Part shown: one piece after another, positions 15,831 through 24,657 of the stretch
How positions within the stretch are numbered: position 1 is the first letter of the stretch
How the letters are laid out: each line of letters starts with the position of its first letter
Source of the DNA: Pyrinomonadaceae bacterium MAG19_C2-C3
Lineage (GTDB): Bacteria; Acidobacteriota; Blastocatellia; Pyrinomonadales; Pyrinomonadaceae
Assembly (NCBI GenBank): GCA_024330265.1
Contig: JANDLT010000006.1
Coordinates: forward strand, 49,219 to 113,218
Length of the DNA: 64,000 bases
Direction of reading: 5' to 3'
Notes under the pieces: model-generated
Databases searched by the model: none
Seen by the model: the letters and a program-made list of their open reading frames with translations, nothing else
Told to the model about the DNA's origin: nothing
Program-made: the position numbers and the translations under genes

Positions 15831-17936
15831 TCAATTCACGAAGTCGCTTGCTTCTTCCGCAATCGCCAAAGGTTCGGGTGCGGCTTCATCAATCGCAATG
15901 GATTCTTCTTCGAGTTGCCAGATGTCGTAGAGTTCGGGCAGTGTTTCCGTCACAAAGCGCGACGGACGTTGAACAATCATCTGCTTGGTGTAGTCCGCCG
16001 CTAAGAGTGGATATGTGATGTAGAGTTCATCTTTCGCGCGCGTGATAGAGACGTACCACAGACGACGCTCCTCATCTTCGCCTTCCATTTCACGCAGTGC
16101 GCGCGGACTTGGAAACTTGCCGTCCGCCGCCCACACGACGAACACCGCTTTCCATTCCAAACCCTTCGCTTGATGCACACTCGTCAAAACCAACATCTCG
16201 TCTTCATCCGCGCCCGACACGACATCTTCGCCGCCAAGCGTTTTCGGTTGCCCGAAACCTTCGGTTGAAAGCAAAGCGAGGTCGGCTAAAAATTCTTCCG
16301 TCGAATCATAACGCGCGCTGTATCGCGCAAGCCCGCGCAAGTCTTCAAGTCGCGCTTCGGCGTTTTCATAAGTTTGCGCGAGGTAGTCTTCATAACCGGA
16401 AGCCAGCACGATTTCGATTTGGCGCGCGGGGTTCGCACGCGCGTCTTCGCCCGCGAGACTCTCAAGCAGTTCACGAAAGATTTGCCAGCCGTTGCCGCGT
16501 CGGTTGACCTGCGAATCAACCGCACCGCGACGCACGAGGGCGAGCGGGTCATCCGTGTGACGCAAAGTTTCCCAGACACGATTCGCGGTTGCCGCGCCGA
16601 TGTTCGGCACAAGTTTTAAGGCGCGCTTCCACGCGATTTCGTCGAACGGGTTGGCGATGATACGAAGATATGAAAGCACATCTTTGACGTGCGCCTGTTC
16701 AAAGAAACGCACGCCGCTTCGTATCTGATACGGCACGTTGCGGCGCGTCAGTTCCAGCTGAATTTCGAGCGAATGATAATGCGAACGATACAAGACCGCG
16801 ATGTCTTCGAGCGCAGTTCCTTCTTCACGCAATTCTAAAATCCGTGAGACGACAAACGCGGCTTGCTGCTCCGCGTCCTGACACGGAACGAGCGCGGGTT
16901 TCAAATCGAGCGACGCGCGCACGGCGCGTAAAGATTTCGGAAACTGTTTCCGGTTGTGCGCGATGGAAGCGTTCGCCAACGCGAGTATTTCCGGCGTCGA
17001 ACGATAGTTGGTTTCGAGTTTATACAGCGCGGCTTCCGCGTATCTTTTCTGAAACTCGAACAAATTTCCGACGTTCGCGCCGCGCCACCCGAAGATGCTT
17101 TGCGAGTCATCACCGACGACGGTCACGCCGCGATGTTTTACCGCAAGCAAGTCAATAATTTCGGCTTGCAACTTGTTCGTATCCTGATATTCGTCAACAA
17201 GTATATGTTGAAACTGCTCTTGATAAAGACGGGCAACGGCATCGGATTCAATCATCAATCGCTTCCAGTTCAACAACAAATCGTCATAGTCCATGACGTT
17301 GCGCTCGCGTTTGCGCGCGGTGTAAAGACGGTCAACGCGCTCAATGTCTCCGGCGATGGTGTGAAATTGCGGGTAGCGATGCACGACTACATCGGGGATG
17401 GGTTCGTCTGTGTTCGTCGCGTAGCTTGCGATGTCTTGCAAGACTTCGGCTTTCGGAAAGCGACGCGCCCGCGTATCAACTCCCGCTTCCGCCACACACG
17501 CCGTAAGAAAATCGCGCGCGTCTTCCGCATCCAAAATCGTGTAGTTCGACGTGTATCCGAGGGCTTCGGCGTGACGACGCAAAACAAGATTGCCGATGCG
17601 ATGAAACGTCCCGCCCCATACCTTACGACTGACATTGCCGTCGCCCGAAGCGGTCAAACTCTCGACGCGGCGAAGCATCTCGCGGGCGGCGCGATTGGTG
17701 AACGTCGCAAGCAAAATGCGCGAAGGTGAAACCCCTTGTTCGATGAGATACGCGACGCGATAAGTTATCGTGCGCGTCTTCCCTGTCCCCGCTCCGGCAA
17801 TGACGAGCGAAGGCAGCGCGGGTGCGTGCGCGGCGGTCACGACGGCGAATTGTTCGGGGTTTAATTCTTCCTGATAACGCGCGAGACGGTCAATCGCACT
17901 CGCGTTGATAGGGCGTTTGATGACGTAACGCTTCAT
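15831..17936 (-). CDS. UvrD/PcrA-type ATP-dependent DNA helicase
   Basis: 701 aa, SF1A helicase. Motif I AGAGTGKTRTITYR near residue 47, Ia LATFTNRAAREM, motif II VDEYQDTN near residue 250, motif III GDDSQSIFGWRGA, motif IV NYRSTPEIL, motif V SVHQAKGLEWKAVFVVW and motif VI YVSITRAKDEL. A UvrD-like accessory domain lies between IV and V. It unwinds DNA 3'-5' in repair or replication-fork processing; whether it is the UvrD or the PcrA orthologue cannot be decided. It is a single gene, divergent from ybaB. Confidence 0.92.
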   Translation of the reverse strand: MKRYVIKRPINASAIDRLARYQEELNPEQFAVVTAAHAPALPSLVIAGAGTGKTRTITYRVAYLIEQGVSPSRILLATFTNRAAREMLRRVESLTASGDGNVSRKVWGGTFHRIGNLVLRRHAEALGYTSNYTILDAEDARDFLTACVAEAGVDTRARRFPKAEVLQDIASYATNTDEPIPDVVVHRYPQFHTIAGDIERVDRLYTARKRERNVMDYDDLLLNWKRLMIESDAVARLYQEQFQHILVDEYQDTNKLQAEIIDLLAVKHRGVTVVGDDSQSIFGWRGANVGNLFEFQKRYAEAALYKLETNYRSTPEILALANASIAHNRKQFPKSLRAVRASLDLKPALVPCQDAEQQAAFVVSRILELREEGTALEDIAVLYRSHYHSLEIQLELTRRNVPYQIRSGVRFFEQAHVKDVLSYLRIIANPFDEIAWKRALKLVPNIGAATANRVWETLRHTDDPLALVRRGAVDSQVNRRGNGWQIFRELLESLAGEDARANPARQIEIVLASGYEDYLAQTYENAEARLEDLRGLARYSARYDSTEEFLADLALLSTEGFGQPKTLGGEDVVSGADEDEMLVLTSVHQAKGLEWKAVFVVWAADGKFPSPRALREMEGEDEERRLWYVSITRAKDELYITYPLLAADYTKQMIVQRPSRFVTETLPELYDIWQLEEESIAIDEAAPEPLAIAEEASDFVN

Positions 17937-18045
17937 GGATTATGCGGAATTGAAGTTGAATTTAGAGGCGCGTTGCAATCATACGCGATGACGGCTAGGA
18001 TGAGTAACACGACCAAATTTCATAACAATTCTAAGGAGCAAACCG

Positions 18046-18369
18046 ATGAAGTTTCCTGGCGGCATGAACATTCAACAGATGATGAAGCAGGCGCAAGCCA
18101 TGCAAGAGAATATGCAAAAAGAGATGGAAGCGATGAGCGTCGAGGCATCGGCGGGCGGCGGTGTCGTCACCGTTCAGATGCGCGGCACACGCGAAATCGA
18201 GCGACTCACGATTGACCCTGAAGCCGTCAAAGAGGGCGATGTTGAGATGTTGCAAGACATGATTGTCGCCGCCGTCAACGAAGCCGCGCGCAAAGTTGAC
18301 GAAGCGATGAAATCAAAACTCGGTGGAATGTTGCCGCCCGGTTTGGGCAACTTGGGTGGCTTACTATAG
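18046..18369 (+). CDS. ybaB: YbaB/EbfC-family nucleoid-associated protein
   Basis: 107 aa, family length. An N-terminal Gly/Met/Gln-rich helix ([20 protein letters not shown]), the central strand [20 protein letters not shown] and a helical ending with GGMLPPGLG. YbaB dimers bind DNA and in many bacteria are encoded just before recR, as here. AAGGAG lies eight bases before the ATG. Confidence 0.93.
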   Translation: MKFPGGMNIQQMMKQAQAMQENMQKEMEAMSVEASAGGGVVTVQMRGTREIERLTIDPEAVKEGDVEMLQDMIVAAVNEAARKVDEAMKSKLGGMLPPGLGNLGGLL

Positions 18370-18453
18370 AGAAGATGTTAGATGTCAGATGCTAGATGTC
18401 AGTCTCCAAACTGTCTTCAAACTAACATCTGACATCCAACATCTAACATCTTC
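18370..18453. repeat. ATGTTAGATGTCAG-repeat hairpin
   Basis: GAAGATGTTAGATGTCAGAT and its inverse CATCTAACATCTTC enclose further inverted copies of GATGTCAG. It fills the ybaB-recR gap and ends three bases before the recR ATG. Confidence 0.85.
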
Positions 18454-18456
18454 CTT

Positions 18457-19071
18457 ATGCTTGAATACTCTGAACCCGTAACCAAACTTATTGACGAATT
18501 TAAGCGGCTTCCCGGCATCGGTCAGAAGTCGGCGCAGCGTCTCGCGTTTCACGTCATGCGGATGGCGGAAGCGGATGTTGAACGCTTCTCGAACGCGATG
18601 ATGGAAGTCAAACGGCGCATCGTGTTTTGCGACGTGTGCAATAACTTGACGGATGTAAATCCGTGTCGCTTCTGCTCGAATCCGGGGCGCGACCATTCGA
18701 TGATTTGTATTGTCGAAGAACCGTTCAATCTCGTCTCAGTCGAGAAAACGCGCTCGTACAAAGGCGTGTATCACGTCTTACACGGCAGCCTGTCACCGAT
18801 TCGCGGTATCAGTCCCGACGATTTGAAACTCGCCAATCTGCTTCCGCGATTGAAGCCGGAAAACAACAACGACACCGAAGTCAAAGAAATCATTCTCGCC
18901 ACCAACCCGAACACCGAAGGCGAAGCGACCGCGAGTTATATCGCGCGTTTGCTTAAACCTCTCAGCGTCAAAGTCACACGCATCGCTATGGGAATGCCTG
19001 TCGGGAGCGACCTCGAATACGTTGACGAAGTGACGATGGACAAGGCGTTGTCGAATCGGCACGAAATCTAA
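18457..19071 (+). CDS. recR: Recombination mediator RecR
   Basis: 204 aa. Works with RecF/RecO to load RecA on gapped DNA. A helix-hairpin-helix region LPGIGQKSAQRLAFHVM (about 18-34), a zinc finger C-x2-C-x9-C-x2-C in CDVCNN..CRFC (about 57-72), then a TOPRIM domain beginning MICIVEEP (about 81) and ending with the conserved GSDLEYVDEVT stretch. Cotranscription with ybaB is likely despite the intervening hairpin. Confidence 0.96.
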   Translation: MLEYSEPVTKLIDEFKRLPGIGQKSAQRLAFHVMRMAEADVERFSNAMMEVKRRIVFCDVCNNLTDVNPCRFCSNPGRDHSMICIVEEPFNLVSVEKTRSYKGVYHVLHGSLSPIRGISPDDLKLANLLPRLKPENNNDTEVKEIILATNPNTEGEATASYIARLLKPLSVKVTRIAMGMPVGSDLEYVDEVTMDKALSNRHEI

Positions 19072-19183
19072 AAGCAGGAGCCAGAAGCCAGAAGTCAGGA
19101 GTCAGAATAAAGCAGAAACACAAGATGCGCTTGTGGTCTTCATTCTGGCTCCTGACTTCTGGCTTCTGGCTCCTGCTTTTAGA
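19067..19183. repeat. CAGGAGCCAGAAGC-repeat hairpin spanning two stop codons
   Basis: The left arm begins TCTAAAAGCAGGAGCCAGAAG and the right arm is its exact inverse ending CTGCTTTTAGA. The outermost bases supply the TAA stop of recR (plus) and the TAA stop of pyrE (minus), so the dyad is centred between two convergent genes. It could act as a bidirectional terminator. Confidence 0.88.
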
Positions 19184-19787
19184 ATCTGACTTGTTCAATT
19201 TCCGCACCCTCACGGCATTCGACACAATCTTCTCCGTTTTCGTAAGACTTGGTTTCAAACTCGACGAGCGACTTAATCGGCACGCCGTCAATCTCTTTTG
19301 GTGCGGAATTGAAGCGCACAATTGTTCCACAGCCGATGATGTCGGCTCCGAGTTCGCGGACAAGGGCGAAGGTTTCATGGAGCGCATTGCCGCTTCTCAC
19401 GATGTCGTCAATTATGACGCACGGGTTGACGCCGCCGTGACCGACCCACTGGCGAAATTTGCGGTCGCCGTCTTCGCGCTCCGCCCAGTAAATCTGCTCG
19501 GCACTTAAAGCTTCACGCACACCGAACGCAACTGGAATCCCGCCCGGACTCGGACTAACGACCGCGATTTTTGGAAGTAGACTCGCAATGTCGCGGTCGG
19601 TGCGAAACAGGCGCGAGAGGGCGACGGCAAGCACGCGCGCCGTATCGTAGTATCGAAACGCGAGCGGCATTTGAAAGTAGTGCGGCGTGTGTTGTCCCGA
19701 TGGGTAAACGAAGTGACCTTCGCGGTAAGCTCCCGTGCGTTTGAGCATCTGCATCACCGCTTCGGATGAAGGAATGAGTTGAACCAT
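19179..19787 (-). CDS. pyrE: Orotate phosphoribosyltransferase (PyrE-like)
   Basis: 202 aa. Transfers the phosphoribosyl group of PRPP to orotate in UMP synthesis. The N-terminus has the OPRT-like TGAYREGHFVYPSGQHTPHYF, and the PRPP-binding motif VNPCVIIDDIVRSGNALHET lies near residue 120. The sequence is somewhat divergent from textbook PyrE (acidic motif followed by IVRSGN rather than VITTGG), so another purine/pyrimidine phosphoribosyltransferase is possible. GAGG precedes the ATG by about nine bases. Convergent with recR. Confidence 0.78.
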   Translation of the reverse strand: MVQLIPSSEAVMQMLKRTGAYREGHFVYPSGQHTPHYFQMPLAFRYYDTARVLAVALSRLFRTDRDIASLLPKIAVVSPSPGGIPVAFGVREALSAEQIYWAEREDGDRKFRQWVGHGGVNPCVIIDDIVRSGNALHETFALVRELGADIIGCGTIVRFNSAPKEIDGVPIKSLVEFETKSYENGEDCVECREGAEIEQVRF

Positions 19788-19962
19788 AATTTAATCCTCT
19801 TTGATGTGAATGATAAAATCTTTGTGATTCAGGCGAGGCGTTTGGATTCGTAATCTCTGAAATCGGGCTTGACGACTTAAAGTATTTCGCCCCCGCTTAA
19901 TATAAAAACTTTGTTGGAAAATTGAACTTAAAGCATATCACCTGCGCGTAACGTTTGGCTGT

Positions 19963-20403
19963 TCACATATCGAGGACGCTTTCGATTAAACGACATTGCG
20001 CCGCGCCTAAATGTTCCCTCAATTCTTCGCGTGTGCGCCACGCGAATGACGCGATTTCAAAGCCTCCGGTGTTTGGCGCGCCGACGGCGCAGGCGCGATA
20101 GATGAGTTCGAGTTGTTGTGGACGGCGAAGCGTGCGCGCACGGGCGAACCTGATTTCGATGAGTTCGAGTCTGGCTTCTTCGCGCAGTTCGCGGCGCAAA
20201 GCATCTTCCGGGTTTTCGCCGCGCCCAATGAAGCCGCCGGGAATGCCCCACCCGTTGCCCGTGCGAAAGACATGCTTGAACAAAAGCACGCGCCCGCTTC
20301 TATCCGTGATAACCGCCGCCACCGACACCATAAAGCGCGGGTTCGTTAAACCTATTATCAAATTTCGCACGCGCGACGGCATCTTACGCCACACGCCGCC
20401 CAC
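19963..20403 (-). CDS. NUDIX hydrolase
   Basis: 146 aa. A Nudix box is visible: GGFIGRGENPEDALRRELRE followed by EARLEL, matching G-x5-E-x7-RE-L-x-EE except that the penultimate Gly is Arg. The upstream strand VAAVITDRSGRVLLFKH is typical. The family hydrolyses nucleoside diphosphates linked to other groups; substrate unknown. It lies immediately downstream of the GHMP kinase on the same strand. Confidence 0.85.
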   Translation of the reverse strand: MGGVWRKMPSRVRNLIIGLTNPRFMVSVAAVITDRSGRVLLFKHVFRTGNGWGIPGGFIGRGENPEDALRRELREEARLELIEIRFARARTLRRPQQLELIYRACAVGAPNTGGFEIASFAWRTREELREHLGAAQCRLIESVLDM

Positions 20404-20455
20404 CAGACTTTGTAGATTTTCAATCAGATTCGATAACCCGCAGATGCGACATTTA

Positions 20456-21463
20456 TCACCGCTCGCGCACCGTCAAACCTTCCGCCGCGAAACGCCACTT
20501 GAGCATTTCAACTCCTTCTTCCGCCGCCAGTGTCTGTTCGACTTCCGCGCTACGCCCTTCTTCACATAGAAAAGCGATACAACCGCCGCCGCCCGCCCCG
20601 CAGACTTTCGCGGCAAGTGCGCCGTGCCGCATGGCTTTCTCGACGAGGGCTTCCATCTGTGGCGTGGTGATGTTCGGTGCGAGTCGTTTGCGGTTCGGGT
20701 ACGCAGCTCTCATCACCTGCGCGACGCTTTCATAATTGCCCGCGACGAGAGCCGCGCGCATCCGAACGGCGGCATCGCGTATGCTTTGAAATATATCGAA
20801 CGTCGTGCGGTCGCCGTCAATGTGGCGTTTGAACATCTCCCAATTATTTATGCCGGACATGCGCGGTTCGCCCGTATAACAGATGCGTATCCGGTCTTCG
20901 AGCGTGCGCGCATCCACCGCAAGTTCTTCGCGTTGCGTGCCGTCAATGCGAAAGTGAATCGCGTTCGCTCCGCCGTAAAACGCTCCGTAGTAATCTTGAT
21001 AACCGGCGGGAACGCGAATCACGGTCGTCTCGATGTTGGCGGCGAGTTGGATAAACTGATTCTCATCGTAACGATTACCGACGAAGCGATTGAGCGCGCC
21101 GATGCACGCGATGGCAAGCGCGCTCGAACCGCCAAGCCCCGCGCCCGCTGGAGAATCGCATTCCGCGATTAAATGGAAACCCTGCTCGGGACGAAAGAAG
21201 TGAACGAGTTTCGAGATGAGTTCAAGGCGTTTGTCGTGAACCAGATTCTCGATTTCACCGAGCGTGGTTTCAAAGCCGGTGTGTCGGTCGCGCGATTCTA
21301 AAATCACACGCTCATCTCCCGTCGTCTCAATCCGGCAACGCGCCAAGAGCGAGATACCGAAATTAACGGTCGAAGCTCCGGGATGAAACAGGTAGAGCGG
21401 GGGAATGTCAATGGTGCCTCCGGCGAGGTCAACGCGGGTCGGGGCGGATGATTCGATAATCAT
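20456..21463 (-). CDS. GHMP-family sugar kinase (heptose-7-phosphate kinase-like)
   Basis: 335 aa. Opening SAPTRVDLAGGTIDIPPLY, the ATP-binding motif SPAGAGLGGSSALA near residue 108, and the C-terminal motif KVCGAGGGGCIAF near residue 285 mark the GHMP superfamily. The opening resembles D-glycero-D-manno-heptose-7-phosphate kinases (HddA type), which fits with the heptose genes at 28-31 kb, but mevalonate- or galactokinase-like roles are not excluded. Confidence 0.82.
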   Translation of the reverse strand: MIIESSAPTRVDLAGGTIDIPPLYLFHPGASTVNFGISLLARCRIETTGDERVILESRDRHTGFETTLGEIENLVHDKRLELISKLVHFFRPEQGFHLIAECDSPAGAGLGGSSALAIACIGALNRFVGNRYDENQFIQLAANIETTVIRVPAGYQDYYGAFYGGANAIHFRIDGTQREELAVDARTLEDRIRICYTGEPRMSGINNWEMFKRHIDGDRTTFDIFQSIRDAAVRMRAALVAGNYESVAQVMRAAYPNRKRLAPNITTPQMEALVEKAMRHGALAAKVCGAGGGGCIAFLCEEGRSAEVEQTLAAEEGVEMLKWRFAAEGLTVRER

Positions 21464-21503
21464 AAGTAACGGGGAATAAATCTCTTTACTGAAAACAGGC
21501 TTC

Positions 21504-22259
21504 TCAAGTATCCGTCGGTTTAACTTTCGGCGGAGCGGTTTTCACCGGAAAGCTTTGCGCTTCGGGGAGCGCACGTTTTGCGTTTTTACGTTTGCGCGTG
21601 GGCAGTGGAATGTGTTCTTGAATTTCGTGAAGTTTCTCCTGCGCCGCGTGTTCGATGCGATGGACGCTTTCGGGATTGACTTCTTCAACCTTCTTCGACA
21701 ACCAGTACCGCTCGGCAAGATAAAATCCCGTGATGCCGATGACGACGATAACAAACAACCCGATACCGATTTGATGAAAGTCACCGATGAGATTGCTAAT
21801 CGCGCTGTTGAAGAAATAGCCCGCACCGCTTAAAGTCAAAACCCAGATAAAACACGCTGCCAACGACAACGGCAAAAACCTTCGATATGGCATTCGCACC
21901 GCGCCGTAGAACATACACAAAGCACTTCGCAAGCCCCATATATATTTCGACAACAGCATCGCCGATGCGCCGAAGTTTTCCGAAAGACGTTCGACACGCG
22001 GGCGCACCGCACGATAGAAACGATAATTCTCCGCCCCGCTATGCACGCCGTGACCGAGCAGATACGCGATGTGGTCGCTGATAACCGCTCCCAATGTTCC
22101 CGCCGCGACGACCTTCACAAAACTCCATTCGCCGAAGAAACCGCTATGCGCCAGCACGCCCGCGAGCAGCAACGTGATGTCGCCTTCGAGTGCCGCGAGA
22201 ATGAAGATAGCTATCAGCCCGTAAAGCCCGACGAGTTCGTAAAAGAAGTTTGCATCCAT
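21504..22259 (-). CDS. DedA-family membrane protein
   Basis: 251 aa. Four to five hydrophobic segments (IAIFILAALEGDITLLLAG, VVAAGTLGAVISDHIAYLLG, LSLAACFIWVLTLSGAGYFF, IGLFVIVVIGITGFYL) with the conserved E-G-D in the first loop and F/Y-R-x-V-x-P-R (FYRAVRPRVERLSENFG). DedA proteins are flippase-like carriers needed for envelope homeostasis. A basic cytoplasmic tail of about 60 residues with Pro/Lys is an addition. The ATG directly abuts the GCAGTAGGC hairpin. Confidence 0.88.
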   Translation of the reverse strand: MDANFFYELVGLYGLIAIFILAALEGDITLLLAGVLAHSGFFGEWSFVKVVAAGTLGAVISDHIAYLLGHGVHSGAENYRFYRAVRPRVERLSENFGASAMLLSKYIWGLRSALCMFYGAVRMPYRRFLPLSLAACFIWVLTLSGAGYFFNSAISNLIGDFHQIGIGLFVIVVIGITGFYLAERYWLSKKVEEVNPESVHRIEHAAQEKLHEIQEHIPLPTRKRKNAKRALPEAQSFPVKTAPPKVKPTDT

Positions 22260-22261
22260 AA

Positions 22262-22406
22262 TTCAGTAGGCGGTAGGCAGTAGGCAGTAGGCAGAACGGG
22301 AACAGGAAGCGGGTTCAATGTTCAAACTCAAAGTTGAATGCTTAACGTAACTCTTTGAACGCACGTTTTATCCTGCCTACTGCCCTCTGCCTACTGCCTA
22401 CTGCCT
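22262..22406. repeat. GCAGTAGGC-repeat hairpin
   Basis: CAGTAGGCGGTAGGCAGTAG at the left and TGCCCTCTGCCTACTGCCTA at the right are inverse arms, with a loop containing GTTCAATGTTCAAACTC / GTTGAATGC pieces similar to the loop of the 6161 copy. It lies between the divergent DedA and ROK genes. Confidence 0.86.
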
Positions 22407-22433
22407 GTGCATTCTACACGCCCGATAGGTTGT

Positions 22434-22462
22434 TTGACAGCCTCTTAAATCCTTTGTTACAT
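22434..22462 (+). promoter_or_regulatory. Sigma-70-type promoter of the ROK gene
   Basis: -35 TTGACA (22434-22439), 17-base spacer, -10 TTACAT (22457-22462). The predicted start is about 43 bases before the GTG. Confidence 0.65.
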
Positions 22463-22511
22463 TCGCCGCCGCTTCACGCCGACACGTTTTAATCACATCA
22501 TTCAACTTATC

Positions 22512-23486
22512 GTGGACACCGAAGAAACCGTTATCCGCCCCGCTTCGCCCGCCGCCTCACACATCGGCGTCGCCCTCTCACACAATCTTTTGCGCGCGAC
22601 GCTGCTTGATTCAAGCGGCACGCCCTACACGAACCGCGAGATGCCGCTTGAGCGTGACACCGCTGCCCTCATCCCGCAGATTGCCGAATTGACACGCTCA
22701 CTGCAAAGCGAAGCGTCGTCATCATTATCATCGCCAGTTTCAGGCTTGGGCATCGGCGTTCCCGGCTTGGTCAATCCGTCCACCAATCGCATCGAAATCT
22801 CGTCCGACTTGCCCGCTCTCGTCGGCTTCGATTTACACGGCGAACTCGCACGCGCCCTCAACTTGCCCGTCACGCTCACTAACGACGCCAACGCCGCCGC
22901 TTACGCTGAATATCAAATCGGCGCGGGACGCAACAGCCGCAGTCTATTTTACGCCCTCATCGGCAACGGCATCGGCGGGGCGTTGATTATTGACGGGCGA
23001 CCGTGGCTCGGAGTTTCAGGCTTCGCCGGTGAGTTCGGCTACATGGCGGTTGATGCGGAAGGTGATGTTTTGGAAGCGGTCGCATCCGCCCCGAACATCG
23101 TGCGCCGCACACGCGAGAGACTGGCGCGCGACAGCACGTCATCACTTTCAAAACTCGCCTTAAACCGTAACTTCACCGCCGCCGACATCGCCCACGAAGC
23201 CAAAGAAGGCGACGATTTCGCGCTTCTCATGATTGAGCGCACGGGGCGTTACATAGGCATCGCCATCGCTTCGGTCATCAATCTGCTTAACATCGAACGC
23301 ATCGTGTTGGGCGGCGCGGTAATGGATGCCGGAGATTTGATTCTCGACCCGATTATCCGCGAAGCGAAACGCCGATCCTTCCAACCTTGCTTCGACGCCA
23401 CACAAATCACGCTCGCCACACTCGGCAACGATGCCGTCGCACTCGGCGCGGGATTACTCGCCCGTAACGCTTCATCGCTAACATAA
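22512..23486 (+). CDS. ROK-family sugar kinase/regulator-like protein
   Basis: 324 aa from a GTG. ROK landmarks: GLGIGVPGLVNPSTN near residue 78, TLTNDANAAAYAEYQIGAGR near residue 118, GNGIGGALIIDG near residue 150, GFAGEFGYMAVD near residue 171 and LLNIERIVLGGAV near residue 260. There is no N-terminal helix-turn-helix, so it is more like the glucokinase branch. However, the zinc-binding C-x-C-G-x2-G-C-x-E motif after the GEFGY region is absent, so substrate is uncertain. Confidence 0.82.
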   Translation: MDTEETVIRPASPAASHIGVALSHNLLRATLLDSSGTPYTNREMPLERDTAALIPQIAELTRSLQSEASSSLSSPVSGLGIGVPGLVNPSTNRIEISSDLPALVGFDLHGELARALNLPVTLTNDANAAAYAEYQIGAGRNSRSLFYALIGNGIGGALIIDGRPWLGVSGFAGEFGYMAVDAEGDVLEAVASAPNIVRRTRERLARDSTSSLSKLALNRNFTAADIAHEAKEGDDFALLMIERTGRYIGIAIASVINLLNIERIVLGGAVMDAGDLILDPIIREAKRRSFQPCFDATQITLATLGNDAVALGAGLLARNASSLT

Positions 23487-23515
23487 ACAATCAGAAGCCG
23501 TCACGCTAATGGACG

Positions 23516-23552
23516 AAAAGCCGTATCGTGATTAGTCACGACGCGGCTTTTT
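23516..23552 (+). terminator. Rho-independent terminator
   Basis: AAAAGCCG-tat-CGTGA / TCACG-acg-CGGCTTTTT forms an interrupted stem with a TTAG loop, 30 bases after the ROK stop. Confidence 0.82.
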
Positions 23553-23597
23553 GATTTTGTTCGGAAGTTTTATGCAGACTTATTTCACGTTTATGAC

Positions 23598-24263
23598 TTA
23601 CGCGGCGCGGGCATCAAGAAAGGCTTCAACCATGCGTGGGTCAAACTGCTTACCGGAGCAGCGACGAATCTCGGCAATCGCCTCGTCGTGCGTCGCGGGT
23701 TTGTTATAAGGGCGTTTGACGGTCATCGCGTCGTAGGTATCGCAGACGTGTATGAGGCGCGCCATATACGGAATCGCTTCGCCTGAAAGTTTGTTCGGAT
23801 AGCCTTTACCGTCCCATCTCTCGTGGTGGTGGCGCGTGCGAACGCGGAGTTCATCGTTCAAGCCGAAATAGGAAATCATCATCGCACCCAGCGATGGATG
23901 AAGCCGCATCAAAGCATACTCGCAACGATTCAAGCGGCGCGGCGCACGCAAGACACGTTGCGGCACAAATACCTTCCCGACATCATGGAGCATCGCGGCG
24001 AGGCTTAATTCTTTCAAACACTTGTTGCTAAAACCCAGTGCGCGTCCCGTGCCGTGGGCAAGGCGGGCGACACGCACGCAATGAAGATAGGTCGCGGGGC
24101 GTGCTTCTTTCAGGCGTTGCATCAAAAAGTGCGGCGCATCAATGTGGCTTATCGCACTCGCATGTCGCCACTGTGACCACAAGCGTTGAAAGGAACCGGC
24201 TTGCGCCGCCGACACAAGTCGCAAGGTGGCGTCGCCGGTTTCGCTCAACAACATATTATGCAT
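23598..24263 (-). CDS. HD-GYP domain protein (putative c-di-GMP phosphodiesterase)
   Basis: 221 aa. After a leader of about 55 residues, the HD-GYP domain covers the rest: YLHCVRVARLAHG, the HD pair in MLHDVGKVFVP (about 92), RLHPSLGAMMIS, then RHHHERWDGKGYPNKLSG with the GYP signature (about 145-160), and HVCDTYDAMT. These metal-binding phosphodiesterases degrade c-di-GMP. No sensor domain or membrane segment is present. A second HD-GYP protein is encoded at 51610-53694. Confidence 0.88.
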   Translation of the reverse strand: MHNMLLSETGDATLRLVSAAQAGSFQRLWSQWRHASAISHIDAPHFLMQRLKEARPATYLHCVRVARLAHGTGRALGFSNKCLKELSLAAMLHDVGKVFVPQRVLRAPRRLNRCEYALMRLHPSLGAMMISYFGLNDELRVRTRHHHERWDGKGYPNKLSGEAIPYMARLIHVCDTYDAMTVKRPYNKPATHDEAIAEIRRCSGKQFDPRMVEAFLDARAA

Positions 24264-24657
24264 ATCATGTCACTCCTCGGACAAAATCGAACAGGTTATG
24301 GAAATGCGAACGCCTGTTTATGCGGGAAGGACTTGGAGAGTCCACTAACAATAATATTTGTTCGCACCTTGCACATTGCACCCGTTATGCCACACTCTCG
24401 AAGTCTGATTTTTCAGGGATTTTCTCACGCGCATTTTCAATCGCCGCACGATTTCGTTACCGAACTTCGCAGTTGGGCTGAACAGTAAGGAACGAAAATC
24501 GCGCACACGCCGAACGTCCGGCGAACGGGCGACGGCGACATGGTAAAATCCACCGTCGCACGCGAACCGCGTTTGCGCTTTCGACGCGCGGCAGTTTTTT
24601 GAGCATCACGCTTGAGATTACGCTATGAAAAGCGACACGTTAAAGGGAGCGACACGA
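24264..24657. other. Divergent intergenic region, no gene seen
   Basis: Between the HD-GYP gene (minus) and the DUF4388 gene (plus). Open frames here are short, overlap the HD-GYP gene or lack coding character. It contains a small dyad GGACT-tggag-AGTCC (24328-24342). Promoters for both genes are expected, but I could not identify convincing -35/-10 pairs. Confidence 0.5.

Noticed and set aside
24186..24488. Plus-strand frame of about 100 codons upstream of the DUF4388 gene
   Set aside because: Overlaps the HD-GYP gene start, no RBS, no recognisable domain.
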